Notes: generated from the sequence alone by a model not told the origin. DNA of 15,068 bases from Minisyncoccota bacterium (GCA_028702045.1 JAQVPP010000013.1:1-15068), one strand, 5' to 3'. Counted from the stretch's first letter, positions 7,724 through 15,068 are shown. Program-made: numbers and translations.

Positions 7724-7732
7724 ATTATATCA
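7724..7732 (-). promoter_or_regulatory. Extended -10 promoter of mnmA-rsmI
   Basis: A perfect TATAAT (7724-7729) with TGA immediately upstream and no convincing -35. Transcription would start about 3 nt before the mnmA ATG. The box directly follows the T-run that ends the structured RNA. Confidence 0.6.
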
Positions 7733-7733
7733 T

Positions 7734-7854
7734 AAAAGGAGCCAAAATTGAAACTGTTGACTCAAAGTGGGTGACCGCACGTATACCCCACGAGGCATAC
7801 AAATATAGGTCTCCCTGCATTAAAATCGTTAGTGTTTCAATATGTTGACTCCTC
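7734..7854 (-). ncRNA. Candidate rod-shaped structured RNA (6S-like topology), family unassigned
   Basis: About 120 nt on the minus strand between a strong promoter and a TTTT end. A long closing stem pairs GGAGTCAA with TTGGCTCC and ATTGAAAC with GTTTCAAT. An asymmetric internal bubble follows, then GGGAGACC with GGTCACCC (one mismatch), and an apical 7-bp hairpin GTATGCC/GGTATAC with a 6-nt loop. One rod with a central bubble resembles 6S RNA, but it is shorter than the usual 180 nt or so and I see no diagnostic sequence. The SRP GGAA loop and tmRNA ends are absent. It could instead be a leader of mnmA, since its 3' end is about 20 nt from that ATG. Confidence 0.65.
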
Positions 7855-7861
7855 TATATTA

Positions 7862-7891
7862 AGTATACCAAATTTTTTTTAAAAAAAGCAA
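7862..7891 (-). promoter_or_regulatory. Promoter of the rod-shaped RNA
   Basis: On the minus strand TTGCTT (7886-7891), 18-nt spacer, TATACT (7862-7867). The predicted start near 7854 coincides with the first base pairs of the closing stem. Confidence 0.7.
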
Positions 7892-7899
7892 ATGGAAGA

Positions 7900-7920
7900 G
7901 GACATGCTTGTGGCATGTCC
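7900..7920 (-). terminator. Hairpin after the first NDK gene
   Basis: A perfect 8-bp stem GGACATGC/GCATGTCC with a 5-nt loop, 16 nt past the NDK stop on the minus strand. A T7 run follows only after 12 nt, so it is not a textbook terminator; it may stabilise the 3' end. Confidence 0.45.
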
Positions 7921-7935
7921 CTTTCAATTAATAGC

Positions 7936-8508
7936 CTAGTCAAAATGGAAAAACATTTTTATCAACTCCTTTGGACTGGGGACAACGCCTCCAAATTCAG
8001 AATAATGCCAGAGGTAAATTTCCCGCTCAGCTTCTTTAGGTGAGTCTGAGCAGTGCACAAGGTTTAATATGTTTCTACCTTGTGCATCGGCGAGCAAATA
8101 TGAATCTTTGCCATATTTACCTCTGATGGTATTTTCTGGAGCGCTGACAGGCTCTGTCGAACCTACCTTGCTCCTAATTTTATTAACAACATTTTCTCCT
8201 TCAAAAATTGTTGTTAATAAAATTTTTTCAGCCATATACTCACATAAGTTGGAGATAACCAAATCTCCATACTTTTTGATATTTTGAGAGGTCAGCTCAA
8301 TATCATCATGGTGAGAAATATATTTTTTACCATAATGATCAATGTCTTGTCCTCCATCTGTATAATGGCGAACAATTAATGCCGTACTGGTGGCAATGTA
8401 TTGTTTATTAATAATACTAATGCCGCCCAATAATAACAACTCATTAAGAATGAGTTTTTCTAAGCCAGCGGAGTCTGGCTTGAAAACTAAAAATGTTCTT
8501 TCTTGCAT
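7936..8508 (-). CDS. Nucleoside diphosphate kinase paralogue, divergent
   Basis: A 190-aa NDK-family protein that would transfer phosphate between nucleoside tri- and diphosphates. FKPDS is at residues 9-13, GSTEP at 116-120, NTIRGKYGKDS near 126-136 and the active-site His152 in NLVHCSDS. An insert of about 35 residues (51-85) enlarges the middle. Its C-terminus differs from the copy at 8624-9214. It has a strong Shine-Dalgarno AAGGAG (8515-8520) at 6 nt spacing, its own promoter and a UAG stop. Its only Trp (167) is UGG, and a hand count gives about 36% G+C, reaching about 44% in 7981-8160, against roughly 30-33% in neighbouring genes sampled. That suggests a different history from the other NDK, possibly acquisition. 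Active-site residues look intact, but the divergence leaves the substrate open. Confidence 0.88.
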   Translation of the reverse strand: MQERTFLVFKPDSAGLEKLILNELLLLGGISIINKQYIATSTALIVRHYTDGGQDIDHYGKKYISHHDDIELTSQNIKKYGDLVISNLCEYMAEKILLTTIFEGENVVNKIRSKVGSTEPVSAPENTIRGKYGKDSYLLADAQGRNILNLVHCSDSPKEAEREIYLWHYSEFGGVVPSPKELIKMFFHFD

Positions 8509-8540
8509 CTTAAACTCCTTTCAAAAAAATAAGAGTGATA

Positions 8541-8559
8541 ACATGTGTACAATATATCA
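8541..8559 (-). promoter_or_regulatory. Promoter of the first NDK gene with possible operator
   Basis: Extended -10 TGATATATT (8551-8559) identical to that of the 71-aa gene, with only a weak -35 (AAGACA at 17 nt). Directly downstream is TACACATGT (8541-8549), one base different from the palindrome at 4901-4910. Confidence 0.55.
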
Positions 8560-8590
8560 CATATTTTTAATTTTGTCTTTTTTGTTAATT

Positions 8591-8615
8591 AAAAAACCAA
8601 ACAAAATGTTTGGTT
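8591..8615 (-). terminator. Terminator of the aspS-ndk operon
   Basis: On the minus strand AACCAAACA-TTT-TGTTTGGTT (8595-8603 with 8607-8615), running into six Ts, a few bases after the ndk stop. Confidence 0.88.
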
Positions 8616-8623
8616 TTAAAAAA

Positions 8624-9214
8624 TTAATACTTTAATTCTGTGGAATAAAGAGCTATATCTCTTGAGTTTGTATATGGGAAAATCTCATCTTCACTGAATC
8701 ATTGAGCTATTTCTCTCTTAGCTGTTTCTGGAGAATCAGAAGCATGAACTAGATTCCTAACTGCTCTGTTTGAGCTATCTGCTAACTCATATGAATCAAG
8801 AGTAAAATCACCCCTAATTGTTCCCATATCAGATTGAAGAGGCTCTGTTGATCCAACCATCTTTCTAACAATTTTAACAGCTACACCTCCCTCTAGAACC
8901 ATAGCAATAACTGGGCCACTGTTTAAAAAATTAACTAATCCATCTATTATCCTGTGACCTAATTCAGTTGGATCATCTGTACACTCTACACCTTTTTTTA
9001 ATTTACCATTAATTGATCTTTGTCCAATATTTGTATATTCCTCTTCTGTTGGAGCGTAATGCTTACGAGCAAATTCTTTTGAAGGAACAAATAATTTCAT
9101 AGCAATTATCTTAAGTCCTACACGCTCAAAACGAGAAATAATCTCTCCTGCTAAATTTCTTTGTATTGCGTCTGGTTTTAAAACTACCAGGGTTCTTTGT
9201 ATTTCATTATCCAT
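8624..9214 (-). CDS. ndk: Nucleoside diphosphate kinase
   Basis: A 196-aa NDK. LKPDAIQRNLAGEI is at residues 12-25, VGSTEP at 120-125, GTIRGDF at 131-137 and the phosphorylated His157 in NLVHASDS. It is longer than the usual 140 aa because of an insert around 60-90 and a C-terminal tail. An in-frame UGA (8699-8701, residue 172) in REIAQ-UGA-FSEDEI lies exactly 15 residues after the active His, where the other NDK has a UGG Trp, so the tail is real and ends at UAA. Six nucleotides separate it from the aspS stop; the pair is an operon and this gene has no Shine-Dalgarno. Confidence 0.95.
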
Positions 9215-9220
9215 AATATG

Positions 9221-10642
9221 TTATTTAATTTTATTAATATTTAGTTCTTTTAATTGATCCTCACTAGCAATAGATGGTGAGTCCATCATTAAATCTCTGT
9301 TATCTCCTGTTTTAGGAAATGCTATTACTTCCCTGATGTTTGGCTCATTTTGCAGTAACATGATTAGCCTATCAAAACCAAGAGCTATTCCTCCATGTGG
9401 AGGTACACCATATGAGAAAGCTTCTATATAGTGAGCAAATTGATTTTCAAAATGTTCTTTTGAGTTTCCTAGTTTTTCAAAAACTTTTTGCAATATAGTT
9501 GAATTTATTTCTCTAAGTGCTCCACCACCAAGCTCATATCCATTTAAGACTAAATCATATTGAAAAGCTTTTAGGTTATCAGTATTGTTAAAGATTTGAT
9601 CAATTTTTTCATCTTGGGTTAAATCTTTTTCAAAATTAATTTTTGTAAATGGATTGTGTACTGCTGTGTAATGTGCCTCTTTGTTATACTGCTTTTCATG
9701 TCACTCAAACATTGGGAAGTTAATAATAAAAGCAAACGCAAGTTCGTTGGGATTATTTTTATCTTTCCTTAGGTCTGGCTTATCTGAGCTATATTTTTCC
9801 ATAGCATCTTTGTATTCAATACGAGGGAAAGGAAAAGCTTGTATCTTTTTATCTGGATAGTAGGCTTCTACAAGTTCCTTTAACATATTCTCAATTAAGC
9901 TCATGATTTGTTCTTGGGAAGCAAAGCTCATCTCTAAATCAAGCTGAGTAAACTCTGGCTGTCTATCTCCACGAGGATCCTCATCCCTGAAACATCTTGT
10001 TAGTTGGAAATATTTTTCAAACTGAGATATCATCAATAACTGCTTATACTGTTGTGGTGATTGAGGTAAACCATAAAACATACCTTTACTTAATCTAGAT
10101 GGTACTAGAAAATCCCTTGCTCCCTCTGGAGTTGTTTTAGTTAGGTATGGGGTCTCTATTTCAACAAAATTTTGTTTCTCAAGATATTGTCTGATGAAGT
10201 TAGAAATTAAAAACCTTTGTTTTAAATTTTCATGAAGCCTTGGTCTCTTTAAGTCAAGATATCTTTTTTTCAATCTTAACTCTTCGCTAATTTCTTTTCC
10301 ATCAGAATATACATCAAAAGGATTAAGCACTGCTTCATTTAATATCTCTATATCTTGCACTTCAAATTCTATTTTACCTGTAATAGAATCACTTGTTTGC
10401 ATTTTCTCTGGTCTTTCTTTAACAAGGCCTTTTAGTTTACAAACATATTCATCTTTTATATTTTTAGCTATATCATAAGACTCTCCCATGTGTGGAGTAA
10501 TTACGCACTGGATAACGCCAGTAGAATCTTTAAAATCAATAAAGATTAATTTCCCATGATCTCTTCTATTATTTACTCATCCAAATAAAGTAACTTCTTT
10601 ATTTATCTGATTAATAGTATCTTTAATATATGTGTCTTTCAT
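9221..10642 (-). CDS. aspS: Aspartyl-tRNA synthetase lacking the GAD domain
   Basis: A 473-aa class II enzyme that charges tRNA-Asp (or Asp/Asn if non-discriminating). The N-terminal OB-fold opens with LFGWVNNRRDHG (20-31). The catalytic core has PQSPQQYKQLLM, FRDEDPRGDRQPEFTQLDLE, SDKPDLR, FPMFEWHE, HNPFT, ELGGGALRE, GGIALGFDRL and REVIAFPKT. Two in-frame UGA codons (10577-10579, residue 22; 9701-9703, residue 314) are at the near-invariant Trp of GWV and the FEW position. The bacterial GAD insertion (over 100 aa in E. coli) is missing: SDKPDLR is followed within about 25 residues by FPMFE, so the protein is shorter than the usual 590. The start is the ATG directly before the OB-fold. First gene of the aspS-ndk operon. 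Confidence 0.97.
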
Positions 10643-10663
10643 GATTTTTATTTATTTTTAAAT

Positions 10664-10692
10664 AGTATAACATATATTTTTTAATTTTTTAA
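10664..10692 (-). promoter_or_regulatory. Promoter of aspS-ndk
   Basis: On the minus strand TATACT (10664-10669) with extended TGT and a poor -35 TTAAAA (10687-10692) at 17 nt. The leader is about 15-20 nt and lacks a Shine-Dalgarno. Confidence 0.5.
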
Positions 10693-10702
10693 TAGTTGGG
10701 GG

Positions 10703-11935
10703 TTATTGTATTATCTTCTTAATTACTTTGGATAAATTGATACCATGTGAAGCTTTAAATAAAATCAAGTCATTTTTTGAAATAATCTTATCAATATGAT
10801 TTGATAATTTATTTGAATTTTCAAAATATAGGATATTGTCTTCATCAAAACCAAGTTTAATTAATTGATTTTTAGTATGTACTACTTCTGTACCTACTAA
10901 AATAACATAATCAATCTTAGATTCAATTATTTTTTCAGATATATATTTATGAGCATTGATGCTTTCTTTGCCTAACTCTAGCATATCCCCAAAGACAAAC
11001 ACCTTCCTTGTGCTGGATAGATCTTTTAGAACCTCAAGCGCATTTTCAACAGAACTAGGAGAAGCGTTATATGCATCATCTAATATTATACTTTGTTTAA
11101 TTCCTTTTTTGAAATTGAGCCTACCCTCTATTGGAGAATATTTTTCTAGTGAAGAGCAGATATTGATTAAGTTCATATCATAATAGAGACCAACTGCTAT
11201 AGCTACTAAAAATGAGTAAACATAACCTTTGCCCAATATCCCCTCTATTTCAAATGGAGCAATATTGGTTCCATAATTAACTCTAAAATACATAGAGGTT
11301 TTTTCTATTTTGTCATTTTGCTTGATAGAATAATTAGATCCACAGACATCTGCACTTTCATCTAATCCATAAGAAATAACTTTAGCTTTAGTCAAACTCT
11401 TAAATTCATAAATATCTTTGTTGTCTTTGTTTAATATAGCTATACCATCATTTTTTAAAGCCTTGATTACTTCTGATTTTTCTTTATATATTTTTTCAAT
11501 TTTTTTGAAATTTTCTAAATGAGATGGGTATTTCCCTATATTAGTAATTACACCAATGTCAGGCTTAATAAAACTACAAATCTCTTTAATATCGTTTGGC
11601 TTGTCTGCAGCTAATTCTAAAATTAATACTTCTGGATAATTAGGATTAGTTTTTAATAATTGCATTTTGGCCTTAATCAAGTTCTGTATCCATTTAAAAA
11701 TATTGTTTTCTGCAGGTGGTAATCCTAAAACAGTCAAACATACTCCAATAGTTGTGTTGTTATTTTTATGAGTTTTTCATGTTTTAAATTTTGTCTTAAC
11801 TACTAGATCTATAGCTTCTTTGGTTGATGTTTTTCCAACATTCCCAGTGATAGCTATAATTTTAGGAGAATATTTTTCCCAAGTTCTTTTAGTTAGACTA
11901 ATTAATATACTTTTAAGTATTTTTCTTTTGTTCAT
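10703..11935 (-). CDS. murF: Mur ligase, MurF-like (UDP-MurNAc-tripeptide:D-Ala-D-Ala ligase)
   Basis: A 410-aa ATP-dependent cytoplasmic ligase for the last soluble step of the peptidoglycan precursor. The P-loop GNVGKTST is at 31-38. The central domain has LILELAADKPNDI and ITNIG, and the C-terminal domain has DDAYNASPSSVENAL and FVFGDMLELG. Only about 30 residues precede the P-loop, so the roughly 90-residue N-terminal domain that holds the UDP-MurNAc-peptide in canonical MurF is absent. An in-frame UGA (11777-11779, residue 53) follows the P-loop; two UGG Trp codons are also used. The start is the ATG at 11935, 16 nt after the ftsI stop. Its place at the end of the division cluster supports MurF over other Mur ligases, but substrate is inferred. 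Confidence 0.88.
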
Positions 11936-11951
11936 TTTACTGTTTTAAAAT

Positions 11952-13733
11952 TTATAATGCATCTTTATCTGGCGGTAGATTATAATAATTGATTAAAAAC
12001 TTGACTAGGTTTCTGAAAGTAAGGGTAACGGTAGAAGAAGCTGATACTCCGTATAGTGGCTTATCTAATCTGACCATCATAACAAACCTTGGATTATAGG
12101 CAGGGAAAAAACCAGCAAAGGTCTGTATAGTATCTTGTGAATAACCTCCTTTGGATGCAATATCTGCTGTACCTGTTTTTCCTGCTATTAGGTATCCATC
12201 TACATGTGCATTTTTCCCATATCCTCCTTTAACGACATTTACCATCATATCAGTAACCTTTTTGACTGCATCAGTAGAGATAACTTGTTCTGGTTTTATC
12301 TCAGATCTATTTATTTTTTCTTTTTTGCCATCAGGGGTAATGATTGCCTCTACTAGGTATGGATCTATGGTATATCCATTATTAGCAATAATTCCATAAG
12401 AGCGTAATAGAGCAATAGATGACAATGTTATACCATGGCCATAAGATGCTGTGGCATAATAAATATCACGTGTATCTTTTTTAGTTAAGTTGTCAATGGA
12501 TGGTTTAATTTCTGAAGGTAGGTCAATGCCTGTAATAGAATCAAAACCAAACTTTTTTAAATAATCAAGAAATAGCTTATTCCCTATTTGCTGTTGAACA
12601 AAAACTGCTCCTGTGTTAATAGATTTTTCTAATATTTTTGACATGGAAACATTGTTGCCATAGACATCATTTTGATAATTTTTGATTTTTTCAGTATTTA
12701 GTACTACATATCCTTTATCATCATAAGTGGTGTCTGGTGTAACTGAGTATGAGTCAAGTCCTGCTGCCATTGTGATAACCTTAACTACAGAACCTATTTC
12801 CAAACCTTCCTCAATAGCTAAGTTTTTAAAATATGAATAGTTAGGTACTTTGGAATAGTTATTTAAATCATAGTTGGGTCAATTGGCCATAGTGATAATT
12901 GCTCCTGTCTTGGCATCCATAATAATTACTGTACCAGAGCTTGCCTTACGCTCATCAATTAATTTTACTAATTCTTCTTCTGCTTTAAATTGAATATTTT
13001 TATCTATAGTTGTTACTAAAGAAGATCCGTTTAATGAACTTTCTTCATTGGAAAATAAGGTTCTGATTAATCTACCTAAAGCATCACGCTTACCAACAAA
13101 AGAACCTTCTTTGCCTTGTAGGATATCGTCATAAAATTTCTCTAGACCATATAGACCTATCTTTTTGCCTTGAGTATTTTTGTTTTCTCCAACAAACCCA
13201 ATAACATGGCAAGCTAGATTATCTAAAGGATAATAGCGCTCATAAAAATTAGAAACATATATGCCAGGCAACTCTAAATCTTGTATACTTTTTATCAAAA
13301 CTGAATCATTAGTTTTACTTATAAGCTCTTCATATTGATCTTTTTGTTTGGAAAACATATAGATTAATTCTGATTCTGGAATGCTTAACTTATTTGATAA
13401 AGTTTTGGCTGTAGAGTTAACTGTATTTGTATTTTGAATTTCAAGAGGAACTGCATAAAGTTTAAAAAACTCCTTATTAATAGCAGCTGGAATTAAGTTG
13501 TCTTCTTTATCTTTTACATATATTTCACCTCTTTTTGATTTTAATTCTTTTTTTACTGTTTGTTGATTAATAGCTGCTTTTAAATAAGTTTCATTATGAT
13601 TTATCTGAATGTTAGCTAATTTAAAAGATAAAACTACAAACAATAAAACAAAAACTAAAATACAAGTAAAAACTCTAAAGGGGACAACTCTTTGTGATAA
13701 TTTTTTTGAAAAATTTTGAAAAAATAGTATCAT
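11952..13733 (-). CDS. ftsI: Class B penicillin-binding protein, FtsI (septal transpeptidase)
   Basis: A 593-aa D,D-transpeptidase that crosslinks septal peptidoglycan. A Lys/Arg-rich cytoplasmic start is followed by one membrane segment at about 21-41, the pedestal domain (RGEIY near 68, then YYPLDNLACHVIGFVG) and the catalytic domain. Active-site motifs: SVVK with Ser315 and Lys318, SIN at 371-373, KTGTA at 519-523. An in-frame UGA (12879-12881, residue 285) lies in MAN-UGA-PNYDLN, the usual small/aromatic-Pro-x-x-Asp segment before the SxxK; read as Trp it joins the pedestal and catalytic halves. The stop is UAA. It starts 2 nt after the ftsL-like stop, so it is translationally coupled. 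Confidence 0.96.
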
Positions 13734-13735
13734 TT

Positions 13736-14017
13736 TTATTTTTTAACAATTGTTTTTTCTACATTTAGATTAAAATATTCTACCTTGGTTACTTCTACAA
13801 AAGAATTTTCTTCTGCTCACTTTTTTACTTGATTAGGATCTTTAACAATAGATACTATTTCTTTTAACTTATTGTTCTCATCTTCTAGGCTAGATATTCT
13901 TGTTTTGATTTCTGTAATTTTATAGTCAAGTTCTAATGTGTTTGCATAACAGCATAAATAACCTGCTACTAAAAAGACAAGTGAAGAAAGCAAAGATATA
14001 AATATTATTTTTTTCAT
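13736..14017 (-). CDS. ftsL: FtsL-like small membrane division protein
   Basis: A 93-aa single-pass protein with a membrane segment at about 4-25 and a coiled coil at about 29-60 (LELDYKITEIKTRISSLEDE begins it), then a short extracytoplasmic tail. FtsL recruits and activates the septal FtsW/FtsI pair. Sequence alone is weak because FtsL diverges fast; the call rests on topology, length and position between rsmH and ftsI, the classic order. An in-frame UGA (13817-13819, residue 67) precedes a 26-residue tail rich in Val and aromatic residues. The stop is UAA. Its start overlaps the end of rsmH by 13 nt. Confidence 0.82.
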
Positions 14018-14886
14018 GATACTTTTTTTATTATTCTTAATTTGGCACTGCGACTTTTTTTATTGTGCATAAATTCCTGTTTACTACAGGTAATTGGTTT
14101 TTTGGTTAAAATCTCAAAACCTTTTTCTAAACTTTTAAATTTTGTTTTAACTATTCTATCCTCAAGTGAATGAAATGATATGATAGCTAAAACTCCATTT
14201 TCTGCTAATAGGCTTAAAGAATCTTGTAGTAGAATTTCTAAATTCTCTAACTCACTATTGGTTTTAATTCTTAAGGCCTGGAAAATTCTTGTGATGGCCT
14301 TTTCTTTTCTGCTGGTAGAACCAAAGACAGTATTAAGGATGATATCACGCAAGACAAAAGTAGTTGTGATTTTTTCTTTTCTCCTGTGATCTACTATGGC
14401 TTTGGCTATGTGGCGTGATAAAGGTTCTTCTCCATAAAGATAAAATAAATCTGCTAAATCTTTTTCACTTAGCTCGTTTATGATATCTTTGGCTAAAATC
14501 TCAGTATCACCATATCGCATATCTAAAACCTCGTCTTGCTTAAAAGTAAAGCCTTTGTTTGATTCTTCTAAGAGATATGTATTGATACCTAGATCAGCAA
14601 TAATTCCCTTTACTTGGGTAAAATTATTCTTTAAAGCTATTTTTTTAATGTCCTTAAAATTTGCTTGCTCTAGAATATACTTATCTTCTGAGATATTATT
14701 TTCTTGAAATTTGTTTGTACAAAAATCAATACTTCTCTTATCTAGATCTAGACCAAGAAGAATGCCTTGTTTCTTTAGTATTTCTAAAGCATGACCTCCT
14801 TCTCCTAAAGTACAATCAATGTATTTCTCATTTGGCTGTATATCTAGACTGTCTATTATTTGATTTAAAAAAACTGGTATGTGCAT
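14005..14886 (-). CDS. rsmH: 16S rRNA (cytosine1402-N4)-methyltransferase
   Basis: A 293-aa SAM enzyme that N4-methylates C1402 of 16S rRNA, the same nucleotide targeted by RsmI. It starts HIPVFLNQIIDSL, has the SAM site DCTLGEGGHALEIL (about 24-37) followed by LLGLDLDKRS, the insert-domain motif ITRIFQALRIKTNSELENL, and IISFHSLEDRIVK near the C-terminus. Under the standard code it would end at UGA (14014-14016), forming an ATGA overlap with ftsL. With UGA=Trp it gains three residues (Trp-Lys-Lys) and ends at UAA, 14005-14007, inside ftsL. It starts 1 nt after the mraZ stop. Confidence 0.96.
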
Positions 14887-14887
14887 G

Positions 14888-15068
14888 TTAAATTCCTAAT
14901 TCTGTTAAGTTCTCTGCTATCTTATTTGAGTCTTTTTCTGTTTGCTTTTTATATTTTTCTCAAGACTCTTTATTTCAGATTTCTATTCTATCAAATAGAC
15001 CTGCCAGAACTGTTTCTTTATTAAGTGAAGCAAATTCTTTTAAATACTGTGGTAAAAGTATTCTACCC
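14888..15068 (-). CDS. mraZ: MraZ transcriptional regulator, C-terminal part (5' end outside window)
   Basis: The last 59 or so residues of MraZ, cut by the window edge. It is a DNA-binding AbrB-fold regulator that controls the division and cell-wall cluster and forms ring oligomers. The visible part begins GRILLPQYLKEFASLNKE, the second copy of the internal repeat, followed by the LAGLFDRIEIW segment. Two in-frame UGA codons (14975-14977 and 14960-14962) are at the two conserved Trp positions of the family consensus IEIW...W..Y. The gene ends at UAA one base before the rsmH ATG. First gene of the cluster, so the operon promoter and the MraZ boxes should lie beyond 15068. Confidence 0.92.

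Noticed and set aside
567..14891. Plus-strand ORFs of 60-85 codons (e.g. 567-755, 3557-3811, 8069-8287, 8390-8635, 10956-11183, 12151-12399, 14180-14389, 14480-14707, 14661-14891)
   Set aside because: Each lies antisense to a recognised minus-strand gene, has no family motif or ribosome site, and is best explained as a shadow frame.
197..15068. Split genes (M50, hisS, DsbA-like, aspS, ftsI and others) as pseudogenes or sequencing frameshifts
   Set aside because: Every break is an in-frame UGA with the same frame continuing on both sides, and motifs continue across it. So many independent nonsense mutations, all UGA, in essential genes is not credible.
1..15068. UGA=Gly, the code of Gracilibacteria and Absconditabacteria
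   Set aside because: Key sites are conserved Trp positions: AspRS GWV and FEW, MraZ IEIW, M50 GWAKP, and the NDK column where the paralogue has UGG. Gly would break these motifs.
1..15068. A mollicute (Mycoplasma/Spiroplasma) source, which would explain UGA=Trp
   Set aside because: MurF and a septal PBP with all three active-site motifs, a zinc-ribbon L28 and GAD-less AspRS do not fit wall-less Mollicutes. Placement remains an inference without rRNA.
1..15068. Insertion sequences, integrases, CRISPR repeats, toxin-antitoxin pairs
   Set aside because: I looked for repeat arrays, transposase-like motifs and paired small ORFs and saw none; the window is housekeeping DNA.

Overview
The window is AT-rich and almost entirely transcribed from the minus strand; only rpmB is on the plus strand. 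It looks like chromosome from a Candidate Phyla Radiation (Patescibacteria) bacterium. The evidence is a zinc-ribbon L28, an aspartyl-tRNA synthetase without the GAD insertion, a Mur ligase without the usual N-terminal substrate domain, few Shine-Dalgarno sites, and compact operons that still encode a cell-wall/division cluster. The phylum call is inference from gene architecture; no rRNA is present.

The main property of the window is its genetic code. UGA is not a stop here. Seventeen in-frame UGA codons interrupt 13 otherwise intact genes. Several fall exactly where the family has a conserved tryptophan: AspRS GWV and FPMFEW, site-2 protease GWAKPVPVNP, two Trp in MraZ, and a Trp in NDK that a second NDK copy encodes as UGG. 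Every gene whose 3' end is visible ends in UAA or UAG. UGA=Trp fits, whereas the UGA=Gly code known from Gracilibacteria and Absconditabacteria does not. All CDS coordinates below are given with UGA read as Trp, so many are longer than a standard-code caller would report.

Layout. 1-200: tRNA-Gln(UUG) with promoter and terminator. 197-2753: operon of M16 peptidase, NUDIX hydrolase and M50 site-2 protease. 2754-3125: gene-free; holds terminators, a candidate small RNA and two divergent strong promoters. 3126-3317: rpmB (+), converging on hisS (3355-4566). 4648-5945: a 71-aa protein of unknown function and a membrane-anchored DsbA-like protein. 6045-7714: mnmA-rsmI. 7734-7854: a candidate rod-shaped structured RNA. 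7936-9214: two nucleoside diphosphate kinase genes, the second in an operon with aspS (9221-10642). 10703-15068: division and cell-wall cluster in transcription order mraZ (partial), rsmH, ftsL-like, ftsI, murF.

Functional links. MnmA thiolates U34 of tRNAs such as tRNA-Gln(UUG), which is encoded in the same window. RsmH and RsmI modify the same 16S rRNA residue (C1402). FtsL, FtsI and MurF serve septal peptidoglycan synthesis. No mobile element, CRISPR array or phage gene was seen.
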